Shown: positions 8,316 through 18,480 of the stretch, piece after piece
Layout: each line of letters starts with the position of its first letter
Numbering within the stretch: the first letter of the stretch is position 1
Origin: Pelodictyon luteolum
GTDB taxonomy: Bacteria > Bacteroidota > Chlorobiia > Chlorobiales > Chlorobiaceae
Reading direction: 5' to 3'
NCBI GenBank assembly: GCA_020721225.1
Contig: DYNE01000008.1
Location: forward strand, 1-64,000
Length of the DNA: 64,000 nucleotides
Notes under the pieces: model-generated
Database searches by the model: none
Told to the model about the DNA's origin: nothing
What the model saw: only the letters and a program-made list of their open reading frames with translations
Position numbers and translations under genes: made by a program

Positions 8316-9667
8316 GGAGCGGCTTTTTTCAACCGTTGGGTAAATCCTCCGTCAAAGCCTTCCTGTTCGCCCGGCAGCGTCAGGAGGGTTCCGTTCGGCC
8401 CGGCTTTCGATGCGAAGGGTTCGGGAAGAGATCCGCTTGCCGGGTCCCGCATGAATTCGGGGTGACGTATGAGGAACGCATCTATCTGCTGCTCGTTCTC
8501 TTCAGGTTCTATGGAGCAGGTGGCATAGAGAAGCGTGCCGTTTTCGGCAAGCAGCGATGCGGCATGGTCGAGCAGTTCGACCTGCAGGTGTGCGAGTTCA
8601 GTTATTGTTTCCGGCGTGAGTTTCCAGCGCAGTTCTGCGCGTCTTGCAAGGACGCCGGTGCCGCTGCAGGGTGCATCGAGCAGAATGGCCGCGGGAGGTT
8701 GTTCCGGCAGGTATGTACGGGCATCGGCTTCGGCGGTCGAGATGACGGTGATGCCGAGTTCGCCTGCGTGTTCGGACAGTTTTTGCAGTTTCCGGCTGTA
8801 GAGGTCAACTGAGGTTATGTTTCCCGTGTTTTGCATGAGTTCGCCGCAGAATGTGGATTTGCCTCCGGGTGCAGCGCAGAGGTCAAGGAGGGTGCTTCCG
8901 GGTTGCGGATCGCAGAGCAGGCAGGCAAGGCCCTGCGTCGGGTTCTGTACGGTGAGCAGGCCCTGTTTGATGGCGGATTCATAACAGGAGAACTCCGTTG
9001 AAAGGAAGAAGTTGTCAAGTCCGCTTATTCCGATCCGGGCGTTTTTCTTGCTTTTGGTCGCGAGAAATTCCTGCGGGGTCGTTTTCAGGGGATTGATTCT
9101 GAAGCCGGTGAGCGGCGTGCGGTTGTTGTATTCGAGGATGGCTGTGACGCGTTCTTTTCCATACCTCGCGATCCAGCGTTCCAGCAGCCATTCGGGATGA
9201 GAGGCGGTGATCGAAAGACGCTGGATTTCCTTCATCTTTCCTGAAGGGTCGAGATCGGCCGATATGGTTTCGGGAGTGATGTTTCTGAGGACGGCATTGA
9301 CCAGTTTTGCCATGCGCTCTCCTTTGTATCTGCGTGCCAGCGAAACTGATTCGTTGACCGCTGCCCAGTGGGGAATACGGTCGAGATAGATCAGCTGGTA
9401 AGCACCGATCCGAAGAATGTTTTTCAGTACCGGAGCGGCTTTTTCGTAGCGGTGGTGGTAGTATCTGCCGATGAGGGTGTCGAGAGTCAGGCGGCGGCGC
9501 AGGACGCCGTTGACGAGTTCCGTTGCCAGTGCGCGGTCATTCTGGTTGAGCGTTGTGTGCGAAAGCTGCTCGTGAAGGGCATTTCCCGATTTTTTTTCTT
9601 CGCTTTCGATGTTCTGGAGGACTTTCAGGGCAAGTTCTCTCGATGTCATGGATTCTTTTTTCGTCAT
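8312..9667 (-). CDS. rsmB: 16S rRNA (cytosine-967-C5)-methyltransferase RsmB
   Basis: The 451-residue protein has an N-terminal NusB-like RNA-binding domain (about residues 9-140: SRELALKVL, ATELVNGVLRRR, PHWAAVNESVSLARRY). A SAM-dependent Rossmann methyltransferase domain follows, with LDLCAAPGGKS (SAM site), LDAPCSGTGV (Cys of the PC motif) and ATCSIEPEENE (the catalytic TCS Cys). This is the RsmB/Sun arrangement that makes m5C967 in 16S rRNA. A second possible ATG lies six codons in. The gene diverges from the SAM riboswitch/metY promoter and shares an operon with the downstream Xer gene. Confidence 0.93.
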   Translation of the reverse strand: MTKKESMTSRELALKVLQNIESEEKKSGNALHEQLSHTTLNQNDRALATELVNGVLRRRLTLDTLIGRYYHHRYEKAAPVLKNILRIGAYQLIYLDRIPHWAAVNESVSLARRYKGERMAKLVNAVLRNITPETISADLDPSGKMKEIQRLSITASHPEWLLERWIARYGKERVTAILEYNNRTPLTGFRINPLKTTPQEFLATKSKKNARIGISGLDNFFLSTEFSCYESAIKQGLLTVQNPTQGLACLLCDPQPGSTLLDLCAAPGGKSTFCGELMQNTGNITSVDLYSRKLQKLSEHAGELGITVISTAEADARTYLPEQPPAAILLDAPCSGTGVLARRAELRWKLTPETITELAHLQVELLDHAASLLAENGTLLYATCSIEPEENEQQIDAFLIRHPEFMRDPASGSLPEPFASKAGPNGTLLTLPGEQEGFDGGFTQRLKKAAP

Positions 9668-9770
9668 TCGGGAAGCCCGGTATTGTGTTTTTCTTTATCG
9701 ATGCAATTTGTAAAATAACTAATGCCGTTGTAGATTAACTATATGAAATGTTCTTTGTAGCATTTAACGC

Positions 9771-11287
<1,517 letters not shown>

Positions 11288-11292
11288 AACCG

Positions 11293-12369
11293 ATGAGGGA
11301 TTACAGGGAGCTCATTTCAGAGAAGACTCGATATTTTGTATCGCAAAAACCGTTTGCAACAGAGTTTGGCGGCGTGCTGCCTGAACTGCGAATCGCCTAC
11401 AGAACATGGGGAAAACCTGATCAGGAGAAGAGTAACGTTATTCTGATCTGCCATGCTTTGACCGGCTCGGCCGATGCCGATGCCTGGTGGGACGGGATGT
11501 TCGTCAATGGGGGGGCGTTCGACGAGGGAAAGGATTTCATTATCTGCAGCAATGTGCTTGGAAGCTGTTATGGTACTACCGGACCGTTGTCGCTGAATCC
11601 GCTGACAGGCCGTCATTACGGGCCTGATTTTCCCCGGATCACTATCCGCGACATGGTGCATGCCCAGAAACTGCTGCTTGATGAACTCGGTATCGATCGC
11701 ATTCGTCTTGTGGTCGGTGCTTCACTTGGCGGCATGCAGGTGCTCGAATGGGGATTCCTTTATCCGAAGATGGTACAGGCCATGATGCCGATGGGGGTTT
11801 CAGGACGGCATTCGTCATGGTGCATCGCCCAGAGCGAAGCTCAACGCCAGGCTATCCATGCCGATCGCGACTGGAACGGCGGGTGGTATGCGGCAGATTG
11901 TCCGCCGGCTTCAGGTCTGGCGGCAGCGAGGATGATGGCTATGTGCAGCTACCGGAGTTTCGAGAATTTCCAGTCCCGTTTCGGGCGTGATGTTCAGGAT
12001 GACGGATTGTTCCGGGTGGAGAGCTATCTGCACTATCAGGGGCGGAAACTGGTTGACAGGTTTGATGCCAACACCTACGTGACCCTGACGAAAGCGATGG
12101 ATATGCATGATCTTTCGAGGGGAAGAGGTGTTTATGAGGAGGTTCTCGGTTCGTTGCAGATACCGGTGGAGATTCTCTCCATCATCAGCGATGTGCTCTA
12201 TCCAAAAGAGGAGCAGGAGGAGCTCGGACGGCTCATGCGGCATTCACGGGTGATATATCTCGACGAGCCATTCGGTCATGACGCATTTCTCATCGACGTC
12301 GAAAAAGTTGGCCGCATGGTTACGGAGTTCAAGGATGAACGGGCAGTCAAGGCGCACAGCGCAGCCTGA
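11293..12369 (+). CDS. metX: Homoserine O-acetyltransferase
   Basis: The 358-residue alpha/beta-hydrolase-fold acyltransferase makes O-acetylhomoserine from homoserine and acetyl-CoA, the substrate of MetY. The nucleophile Ser is in VVGASLGGMQVLEWG (about residue 142). The acid is probably Asp in IISDVLYPKEE, and the His is in EPFGHDAFLID. The family signatures CHALTGSADA and NVLGSCYGTTGPLS are present. It lies five bases after metY and should be controlled by the same riboswitch. Acetyl rather than succinyl specificity is inferred from the MetX family. Confidence 0.94.
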   Translation: MRDYRELISEKTRYFVSQKPFATEFGGVLPELRIAYRTWGKPDQEKSNVILICHALTGSADADAWWDGMFVNGGAFDEGKDFIICSNVLGSCYGTTGPLSLNPLTGRHYGPDFPRITIRDMVHAQKLLLDELGIDRIRLVVGASLGGMQVLEWGFLYPKMVQAMMPMGVSGRHSSWCIAQSEAQRQAIHADRDWNGGWYAADCPPASGLAAARMMAMCSYRSFENFQSRFGRDVQDDGLFRVESYLHYQGRKLVDRFDANTYVTLTKAMDMHDLSRGRGVYEEVLGSLQIPVEILSIISDVLYPKEEQEELGRLMRHSRVIYLDEPFGHDAFLIDVEKVGRMVTEFKDERAVKAHSAA

Positions 12370-12514
12370 TCGGGATATTTTTTTTTGATTTTGCAGCCGG
12401 CGACCGCTCTCTTGCAGGGCTCGGGAAAATTTTCGTTTGTTATTCCTGATACAGATATGCGGTTATCTGCCCGCCGATTCGTGTAAATCAGTGGGAATGC
12501 GCGGGCATAAAAAA

Positions 12515-12678
12515 GGAGAATCGCTTCGCGGGAGTATCGCGCGCCGCGCGGCATCGGATTATTTTCTTTCTTCACCTCCCGTCTTCTGCCGCGAAGCGAT
12601 TCTCCAGCAATGCGAAGCGAGCTATACTCCGCGATGCGACAGCGAGCATACTCCCGTTCGTCCCGCGAACGATACTCC
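12515..12678 (-). repeat. GGAGTAT-hairpin modular repeat, copy 1
   Basis: Read on the minus strand this is a chain of modules that each begin ggagtat or ggagaat. The first three are ggagtatcgttcgcgggacgaacg, ggagtatgctcgctgtcgcatcgc and ggagtatagctcgcttcgcattgct; a ggagaatcgcttcgcgg module follows. The element ends with the inverted motif (cgcgaagcgattctcc). A second copy in the opposite orientation is at 17205-17353. Similarity extends beyond the 12678 edge to about 12725. It is non-coding; short ORFs called here are in-frame shadows of the repeat. The rest of the 12370-12858 gap holds no supported gene. Confidence 0.75.
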
Positions 12679-12782
12679 TCATCTTCGCCAACAAATTGTT
12701 CACTACCCACAATCCTCTTCTTTCCATGCCATCGTCACATGGCTTCGGACTCATGGGTGCCTGAGTGAATTGGAATTGGAAT

Positions 12783-12816
12783 AAAAAGAGATGCCTTTTG
12801 TTTGGGCATCTCTTTT
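12783..12816 (-). terminator. Terminator of serS, probably bidirectional
   Basis: A stem aaaaagagatgcc/ggcatctcttttt with loop ttttgttt is flanked by A-rich sequence on one side and a T-run on the other, so it can act on both strands. It lies 43 bases after the serS stop on the minus strand. Confidence 0.85.
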
Positions 12817-12858
12817 TGTTTTTTCGATCCGATCTTTTCCGGAGTCGGGTTTTCGAAA

Positions 12859-14142
12859 TCAGCCGATGATGTCGAATCCGGTGTAGGGTCTGAGAACTTC
12901 GGGAACGATAACCCTGCCTTCAGGAGTCTGGTTGTGTTCGAGCAGCGAGACCATGAGGCGTGAGGTGGCAAGTCCCGAGCCGTTCAGGGTATGCACGAAT
13001 TCCGGTTTCGCCTTGCCTTCCGGACGGTAGCGGATGTTCATGCGCCGCGCCTGGTAGTCCTCGAAGTTGGAACAGCTCGACGCTTCGAGGTATTTGTCTT
13101 CGGCAGGCGACCAGACCTCGATATCGTAGCATTTCGTAGCGTTGGCGCTGATATCTCCACTGCAGAGCAGAAGAACCCGGTAGGGAATCCTGAGCGCCTG
13201 CAGGATAGCTTCCGCATGCCCGAGGATGGCTTCGAGCGCTTCATAGGATGCTTCGGGCCGGGTGAAGCGAACCATTTCGACCTTGTTGAACTGGTGGACC
13301 CGCAGAAACCCCCTGGTGTCTTTTCCGTAGCTTCCGGCTTCCCTTCTGAAACATGCCGAGTATGCAGTATAGGCTACCGGCAGGTCCGCGGCATCGAGCA
13401 TTTCTCCGCGGTGCAGGTTGGTTACCGGAACCTCTGCGGTCGGAATGGCGAAAAGTCCGTCTTCCTCTATGGTATAGACCTGATCGGCGAATTTAGGCCA
13501 TTGCCCGGTACCCCTGAGCGATTCGCGATTGACAAGGAACGGCGGAAAGATTTCGGTATAACCGTGGCAAGAGGTGTGCGTGTCGAGCATGAAATTGATG
13601 AGTGCCCGTTCCAGCCGAGCTCCTTTACCGGTATAGACAGGAAATCCGGCTCCGCTGACTTTGGCGCCTCGTTCGAAGTCAAGGATACCGAGCGATTTTC
13701 CAAGTTCGGTATGATTTTTCAGCGGGAAGTCAAGCGAATAGTCAAATCCACCCTGTTCTTTACAGATAACGTTCTCTTCGGCGCTTTTGCCGACAGGGAC
13801 GGAGTGGTGCAGTCTGTTGGGAAGAGATAGCAGGATCTCTTCGATTGCCGATTCAAGGTTTTTAAGCGAACTGTCGCTTGTTGCAATATCTTCTGCAACT
13901 GCTTTCATTTGCTGTATAAGCTCATTGGCAGGTCCGCTGCCGGATTTTTTCATGTCGGCTATCTCACGGGAGACCCTGTTGCGCAGGGCTTTCATTTCGT
14001 CGGCTTGCTGTACCAGCTCCCGGCGCTGCCGGTCAAGGTCAAGGAGTTCGGAAACCTTTGGTATTTCGTTTTCAAGCAAACGGTTGCCGAGCATGGCGAT
14101 AATGTCGTCCGGATTCTGGCGGATATTGGTAATGTCAAGCAT
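12859..14142 (-). CDS. serS: Seryl-tRNA synthetase
   Basis: The 427-residue class II aminoacyl-tRNA synthetase charges tRNA-Ser. The N-terminal long coiled-coil arm that grips the tRNA spans about residues 28-100. The catalytic core shows motif 2 ([20 protein letters not shown]) and motif 3 ([17 protein letters not shown]). Also visible are [10 protein letters not shown], the serine-pocket region, and [15 protein letters not shown]. Length and C-terminus are normal for bacterial SerRS. It ends at a strong terminator; the YqeY-like gene lies 18 bases upstream and may share its promoter. Confidence 0.97.
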   Translation of the reverse strand: MLDITNIRQNPDDIIAMLGNRLLENEIPKVSELLDLDRQRRELVQQADEMKALRNRVSREIADMKKSGSGPANELIQQMKAVAEDIATSDSSLKNLESAIEEILLSLPNRLHHSVPVGKSAEENVICKEQGGFDYSLDFPLKNHTELGKSLGILDFERGAKVSGAGFPVYTGKGARLERALINFMLDTHTSCHGYTEIFPPFLVNRESLRGTGQWPKFADQVYTIEEDGLFAIPTAEVPVTNLHRGEMLDAADLPVAYTAYSACFRREAGSYGKDTRGFLRVHQFNKVEMVRFTRPEASYEALEAILGHAEAILQALRIPYRVLLLCSGDISANATKCYDIEVWSPAEDKYLEASSCSNFEDYQARRMNIRYRPEGKAKPEFVHTLNGSGLATSRLMVSLLEHNQTPEGRVIVPEVLRPYTGFDIIG

Positions 14143-14160
14143 TTTTTTTCTTGAAAAGGG

Positions 14161-14619
14161 TTATGCCGGAAGCAGCGATTTGACGACCTGCTGAACTTTG
14201 CCTCCGTCGGCTTTTCCTTTGAGAGCTTTCATGGCTTCGCCCATCACCCGCCCCATGTCTTTCATGGAGGAAGCGCCGGTTCTGGCAATAATAGCCTGTA
14301 CGGTAGCCGTGATCTCTTCATCGGAAACCGGTTCGGGCAGGTATTCTTCGATGACTTTCAGCTCGGACTGTTCCGTTTCGGCAAGATCGGGACGATTTCC
14401 TGCGGTAAACTGCTCGATGGCGTCGCGTCGTTTTTTTGCCAGGCTGACCAGCACTTCAGTTTCCTGATCTTCGGAGAGTGAGGCTGAGCCTCCTACCCGG
14501 ATGGAGACCTCTTTTTCAAGCAGTGCTGCCCGAATGGAGCGGATGGCGTTGAGGCGGTCTTTTTTTCCGCTTTTCAGGGACTCTTTAAGGTCCGCATCTA
14601 TTTTTTCCTTTAAACTCAT
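14161..14619 (-). CDS. GatB/YqeY domain protein
   Basis: The 152-residue protein begins MSLKEKIDADLKESLKSGKK. It has the YqeY-type hallmarks RLNAIRSIRAALLEKEV, LAKKRRDAIEQF, EEYLPEPVSDEEI and MKDMGRVMGEAMKALKGKADGG. The domain is related to the tRNA-binding tail of the GatB amidotransferase subunit. Its exact role in the stand-alone form is unknown, although it often sits near tRNA or ribosome genes, as here next to serS. The ORF track starts 62 codons earlier, but that part overlaps the sepiapterin reductase gene and lacks homology. Confidence 0.88.
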   Translation of the reverse strand: MSLKEKIDADLKESLKSGKKDRLNAIRSIRAALLEKEVSIRVGGSASLSEDQETEVLVSLAKKRRDAIEQFTAGNRPDLAETEQSELKVIEEYLPEPVSDEEITATVQAIIARTGASSMKDMGRVMGEAMKALKGKADGGKVQQVVKSLLPA

Positions 14620-14710
14620 AATGCTGTTTCGATACGATAGTGTTTTTGGAAAGAAGCACCGGAAAATAAGAGAAAAAACGTTGCTTTCCCACAACTGCTT
14701 TATGCATCGA

Positions 14711-15442
14711 TCATTCGTTGATATCCCCTCCGACCGGACGGATAACCAGTTCCTCCACTGATGTTCTGCCTGGCAGAAAATAGGCTCCTGAAACAGCTGC
14801 AGCAATGTCTTCAGGCATCATCATCATCGCTTCCATCTCTTTGGGAACTTCTCCCCACATAGGGGTATATACCGCTCCCGGCATGACGTTGGTGATGCGT
14901 ACATTGCACTCTCTGGCATAGAGTCGGAGAGCTTCGAGCAGCCCCTTTTGCGCGAATTTCGTCATGCTGTAGATGGAGGATGTCTTGAAGGCTTTTTCGG
15001 CAGCTACGGAGGTGACGAAAAAGATATGTCCTTTTCTCTGTTTTTGCATAACGGGGAAAAGTTTCTGGGTGAGAAAGAAGGTGCCTTTGAGATTGGTTGC
15101 GACGGTGTAGTCGAAATCCTCTTCGGTGAGTTCGGTAAAGGGTTTGAAACGTCCTACGCCAGCGTTGTTAATCAGACAATCGACAGTTCCGTACTGTTCA
15201 ATGACCGTTTCGGCCAGACGCAGGGCATTTGCTGCCTCGGCGATGTCCGTTGTTATACAGTCGGTTTCAGCTCCGTATTTCCGGCACTCGGCCGCTAACG
15301 TTTCAAGGTCTCCCGCGGTTCTCGATGCAAGAACCAGTACCGGCTCGAATGATGGGTTTCTCTCGGCGTGTCGGGCAAATTCAACGGCGATTGCTTTTCC
15401 GATACCCTTGCCGGCGCCGGTGATAAGAATGATATGTCTCAT
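14711..15442 (-). CDS. Sepiapterin reductase (short-chain dehydrogenase)
   Basis: The 243-residue SDR enzyme carries the NADPH-binding motif TGAGKGIG at residue 8, NNAGVGRF, and a catalytic set of Ser (TSVAAEKAF), Tyr and Lys (YSMTKFAQKG). The sequence strongly resembles my recollection of the characterised Chlorobium tepidum sepiapterin reductase, including EFARHAERNPSFEPVLVL, LTEEDFDYTV and PGAVYTPMWG. That enzyme makes a threo-tetrahydrobiopterin, which is glycosylated in green sulfur bacteria. A generic SDR role cannot be excluded without a search. The gene is transcribed toward yqeY-serS. Confidence 0.85.
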   Translation of the reverse strand: MRHIILITGAGKGIGKAIAVEFARHAERNPSFEPVLVLASRTAGDLETLAAECRKYGAETDCITTDIAEAANALRLAETVIEQYGTVDCLINNAGVGRFKPFTELTEEDFDYTVATNLKGTFFLTQKLFPVMQKQRKGHIFFVTSVAAEKAFKTSSIYSMTKFAQKGLLEALRLYARECNVRITNVMPGAVYTPMWGEVPKEMEAMMMMPEDIAAAVSGAYFLPGRTSVEELVIRPVGGDINE

Positions 15443-15650
15443 TATTTTTGTCGGGTTTTTTTTGCTTTCATTGGAGAATACAGCATATGTTTTTTTTGGT
15501 TTTCTTTATCGTTCGGTGTGAACGATGCGTGTTAAATGTTGAAAAAGTGAAATAAAAGAGCATAAAAGAGGGAGAAATGCATATATTTATATGGCAAACA
15601 ACAAGCAATCGTAATTGCACCTCAGCTAATGGTAAAGCCCCGCATTTATC

Positions 15651-15908
15651 ATGGAAAGAAGTAAAGTTAAATGGTTTGACGGTAAAAAAGGCTATGGCTT
15701 TATTGTGAATCCGAATGGCGGCGAAGATGTTTTTGTCCATTTTTCCGCGATCGTTTCGGAGCAAACCTTTAAAGTCCTTAACCAGGATTCCGAGGTTGAG
15801 TTCGAGCTTGAAAAAACCCAGAAAGGGTATCAGGCAAAAAATGTCCGGGAACTCAATGTTAACACCGGTACCGAAGTTCCTCAATCCGGACAGTCAGTTG
15901 CCGGCTAA
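15651..15908 (+). CDS. Cold-shock domain protein (CspA family)
   Basis: The protein has 85 residues, of which the first 65 form one cold-shock OB-fold. RNP1-like KGYGFI and RNP2-like DVFVHF are both present. The C-terminal 18 residues are a polar tail typical of Chlorobi and Bacteroidetes versions. These proteins bind single-stranded RNA/DNA and melt mRNA structures. The 200-base upstream region is A/T-rich and may hold a long structured leader, common for csp genes. It is monocistronic. Confidence 0.92.
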   Translation: MERSKVKWFDGKKGYGFIVNPNGGEDVFVHFSAIVSEQTFKVLNQDSEVEFELEKTQKGYQAKNVRELNVNTGTEVPQSGQSVAG

Positions 15909-16060
15909 GCCGGCAGTCCTGAATTGTCGGCGGATCATGCAATGCTACTCCTCAGCAGCAGGATCGTTACAACTCCTTTACCGTTAAGGCTCCGTCATTT
16001 TTACTGCAGACGAAGAGCCTTTGCCGCTGGCTTTTTTGTCGAACCTCATTGTATCTGTTC

Positions 16061-16732
16061 TCATCCGAGAAGCGAGTGTTCACGAAAACTGAACCAGTTT
16101 TCTTTTCCTACAATTACATGATCGAGCAGTTCTATCTGCAGTATCCCGCCGGCCTTTTTGAGAATTTCCGTGACCTGCCGGTCGGCATTACTGGGTTCAA
16201 CATCCCCCGATGGGTGGTTGTGTACGAGAATAATTGCGTGAGCGCTCTCTCTGATAGCGGATTTGAAAACCTCTCTCGGATGGATAAGTGATGCGTTCAG
16301 GGTTCCCACCGATACGATGTCGTGACGGATTACCCTGTTTTTGGTATTGAGATGCAGAACAAAGAGGTGTTCTTTTGTTTCATCAGGAACTCGTCCCGCC
16401 ATGTATTCGGACACATCTCTGGCCGAGAGAATCTTTTTGTTATTGTTTTTTCGGAAATGAATCCGCTTGTTCAGTTCGAAAATAGCGCAGATTTGCATGG
16501 CTTTTGCCGGGCCTATTCCCCTGATTTTCTGCAGTTCCGAAAGCGGAAGGTCGGCGAGCCGTTCAAGCCCGTGAGCGGCAATAAGCTCGTGACAGGTGTC
16601 GATGATGTTGAGATTTTTTGAACCTGAACGGAGGATTATTGCCAGAAGTTCCGCCGGGCTGAGCGATGCCGCGCCATAGAGTTGCAATCTTTCCCTTGGC
16701 CTGTTTTCCGGGTCGAGATCGTGAATGCGCAT
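16061..16732 (-). CDS. radC: RadC family JAB1/MPN metalloprotease-like protein
   Basis: The 223-residue protein has an N-terminal helix-hairpin-helix region ([17 protein letters not shown], about residues 65-82). A C-terminal JAB/MPN domain carries the zinc motif [15 protein letters not shown] and upstream HLNTKNRVI. It is conventionally annotated as DNA repair protein RadC, although a repair role is doubtful in the literature. The intact H-x-H plus D metal ligands suggest an active zinc hydrolase. It is preceded by a minus-strand terminator and appears to be transcribed alone. Confidence 0.92.
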   Translation of the reverse strand: MRIHDLDPENRPRERLQLYGAASLSPAELLAIILRSGSKNLNIIDTCHELIAAHGLERLADLPLSELQKIRGIGPAKAMQICAIFELNKRIHFRKNNNKKILSARDVSEYMAGRVPDETKEHLFVLHLNTKNRVIRHDIVSVGTLNASLIHPREVFKSAIRESAHAIILVHNHPSGDVEPSNADRQVTEILKKAGGILQIELLDHVIVGKENWFSFREHSLLG

Positions 16733-16789
16733 GGTGTTCGGGTGCGATAGTAGTATTGAATGTTCTCCGATTGTGGTGACGTGAAGTGA

Positions 16790-16824
16790 AAAATAATAAA
16801 AAAGGCCCGAATTTCAGCGGGCCT
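16790..16824 (-). terminator. Minus-strand Rho-independent terminator upstream of radC
   Basis: On the minus strand a perfect 7-bp stem aggcccg/cgggcct with an 8-base loop is followed by TTTTTTATTATT. The nearest gene it could terminate is cydB, 625 bases away, and the repeat elements lie between. Confidence 0.75.
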
Positions 16825-16868
16825 GATAGCGCGGAGATGGTATTTACCAATTCTATTTGAATAATGCG

Positions 16869-17129
16869 TTTATACCTGAATTCCCGGAGAATTATAACAA
16901 TACCAGGTCAAGGACGGGAGTATCGTGCCTCGGGGAGGTTTATCCGTAGCAGAAAATACTCTGATGAAGAGGGGGAGTTGCCCACGAATTACACGAATTT
17001 GCACGAAAGGAAATTGGCAGTTGGTTTTCTCTGGCTTCGCCGATAAAAACAACTGCCGGGGTTTCAATTAAGAGACAAATTGATTTGTGGCGACCATGGT
17101 TACATTTTCTCCGGGAATTCAGGTTTATA
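16869..17129. mobile_element. MITE-like element with perfect TIRs and target duplication
   Basis: The element 16875-17123 (249 bp) starts cctgaattcccggagaa and ends with its exact reverse complement ttctccgggaattcagg, giving 17-bp perfect terminal inverted repeats. It is flanked on both sides by the direct repeat TTTATA (16869-16874 and 17124-17129), which looks like a 6-bp target-site duplication. It encodes no protein. Inside are gcccacgaattacacgaatttgcacgaa, a roughly 10-bp tandem motif, and A/T-rich sequence. Its right 45 bp recur exactly at 11-55. No transposase is in the window, so it would move in trans. Confidence 0.75.
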
Positions 17130-17204
17130 ATCCAGGGTCAAGCAATGAGGGAAAGGGAAGAAGGGGATTGTGGGCTGTGAGCAGTTTGCGGTGGGCGAAG
17201 ATGA

Positions 17205-17353
17205 GGAGTATCGTTCGCGGGGCGAACGGGAGTATGCTCGCTGTCGCATCGCGGAGTATAGCTCGCTTCGCTTTGCCGGAGTATCGGGCGGCTTGCCGCC
17301 CGGGAGTGAGGAGTTGAAGAAAGAGACGTTCTTCTCCCGCGAAGCGATACTCC
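17205..17353 (+). repeat. GGAGTAT-hairpin modular repeat, copy 2
   Basis: Modules in order are ggagtatcgttcgcggggcgaacg, ggagtatgctcgctgtcgcatcgc, ggagtatagctcgcttcgctttgcc and ggagtatcgggcggcttgccgcccg; a ggagtgagg spacer follows and the element ends in ccgcgaagcgatactcc. The two ends are imperfect inverted repeats (ggagtatcgttcgcgg against ggagtatcgcttcgcgg). Several modules contain a hairpin just after ggagtat. It matches the copy at 12515-12678 in reverse orientation, and similarity extends upstream to about 17152. It is non-coding. Confidence 0.75.
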
Positions 17354-17417
17354 TTTTTCTGCCCATGAATGCATATATGTAATGGAAATGGAATCAGGTC
17401 ATGCGGAAGACGCGGCA

Positions 17418-17440
17418 ACGCCCCGTTTGTGACGGGGCGT
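17418..17440 (-). terminator. Strong hairpin just after cydB
   Basis: A perfect 9-bp stem acgccccgt/acggggcgt with a 5-base loop lies 9 bases past the cydB stop. No T-run follows on the minus strand, so it may be a weak terminator or an mRNA 3'-end stabiliser. Confidence 0.5.
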
Positions 17441-17448
17441 GCGAGGGG

Positions 17449-18462
17449 TCAGTATTCGAGTTCGGAGTCGGTGGATACCCGCTGGCGGAAAACCCAGTAG
17501 CTCCAGCCCTGATAGACAAGGACAAGCGGTACGAAGATGGCCGCTACGATGGTCATGATGCCGAGGGTATAGTCCGAGGAGGAACTGTTGTAAATGGTGA
17601 GGCTCCAGTCGGGGTTGAGGCTTGAAACGAGCACTCTCGGGAACAGGCCCATGAAGATGGTGATGGTCGAGAAGGCTATGGATATGCCGGTCATGGCAAA
17701 TGCCCAGCCTGATGCGTTTTTTTGCAGCAGCACGATCACCGAGAGCAGCGCGAGCACGCTGAAAACCGGAATGATGCCGGGGTTGACGCCGAGCCGCTGG
17801 TAGAGGTCGGTTTCAATGAAGGAGTATATCATGAAGGCAAGAGAGAGCAGCGTTGCGGGAGCCCACACCTTCTTTGCCAGGCTCATAGCCCGTTTCTGCA
17901 GGCTTCCGGTTGTTTTCAGGGTAAGAAAGACCGCTCCGTGCAGGGTGAAGATCGACAGCGAGGCGAGGCCGCAGACGAGAGCATAGGGGTTGAGGAGGTT
18001 GAAGAAGCCTCCGGCATAATTCATCGACTGGTCGATAGGCACTCCGCGGATGAAGTTTGCAAAGGCGACTCCCCAGAGCAGTGCCGGGATGGCGCTTCCC
18101 GTGAAGATGCTCCAGTCCCAGAAGGCGCGCCATGCAGGGTTGTCGTGCTTGCTGCGGAACTCGAATGCCACGCCTCGCAGAATCAGGGCGACGAGCATGA
18201 GGAGCAGGGCGATATAGAAACCGCTGAAGAGGGTCGCGTACCATTCGGGAAATGCCGCGAACATGGCACCTCCGGCGGTTATGAGCCAGACTTCGTTACC
18301 GTCCCAGAAAGGGCCGATGGTGTTGATGACGGTACGGCGTTCACGGTCGTCCCGACTCATGAAGGGGAGGAGTATGCCTACCCCGAAATCGAATCCTTCA
18401 AGAAAGAAGAATCCTGTAAAAAGTACCGTTATCAGGATGAACCAGATTGTTTGCAGATCCAT
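17449..18462 (-). CDS. cydB: Cytochrome bd quinol oxidase subunit II
   Basis: The 337-residue, mostly hydrophobic protein has about eight to nine membrane helices. CydB hallmarks are WFILITVLFTGFFFLEGFDFGVG at the start, FWDGNEVWLITAGGAMFAAFP and a conserved WRAFWDWSIFTGSAIPALLWG. It pairs with CydA to oxidise quinol and reduce oxygen to water with high affinity. It starts 18 bases after the cydA stop, with a Shine-Dalgarno aaagga, and forms a two-gene operon with cydA. Length is normal for the shorter, CydX-independent type. Confidence 0.95.
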   Translation of the reverse strand: MDLQTIWFILITVLFTGFFFLEGFDFGVGILLPFMSRDDRERRTVINTIGPFWDGNEVWLITAGGAMFAAFPEWYATLFSGFYIALLLMLVALILRGVAFEFRSKHDNPAWRAFWDWSIFTGSAIPALLWGVAFANFIRGVPIDQSMNYAGGFFNLLNPYALVCGLASLSIFTLHGAVFLTLKTTGSLQKRAMSLAKKVWAPATLLSLAFMIYSFIETDLYQRLGVNPGIIPVFSVLALLSVIVLLQKNASGWAFAMTGISIAFSTITIFMGLFPRVLVSSLNPDWSLTIYNSSSSDYTLGIMTIVAAIFVPLVLVYQGWSYWVFRQRVSTDSELEY

Positions 18463-18480
18463 TGTTTTTTCCTTTAAGGT

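Noticed and set aside
12437-12784. Short ORFs with ASYTPRCDSEHTPVRPANDTPHL at two loci
   Set aside because: The translated similarity reflects the DNA repeat (GGAGTAT modules) and the frames are open on both strands; not a gene family.
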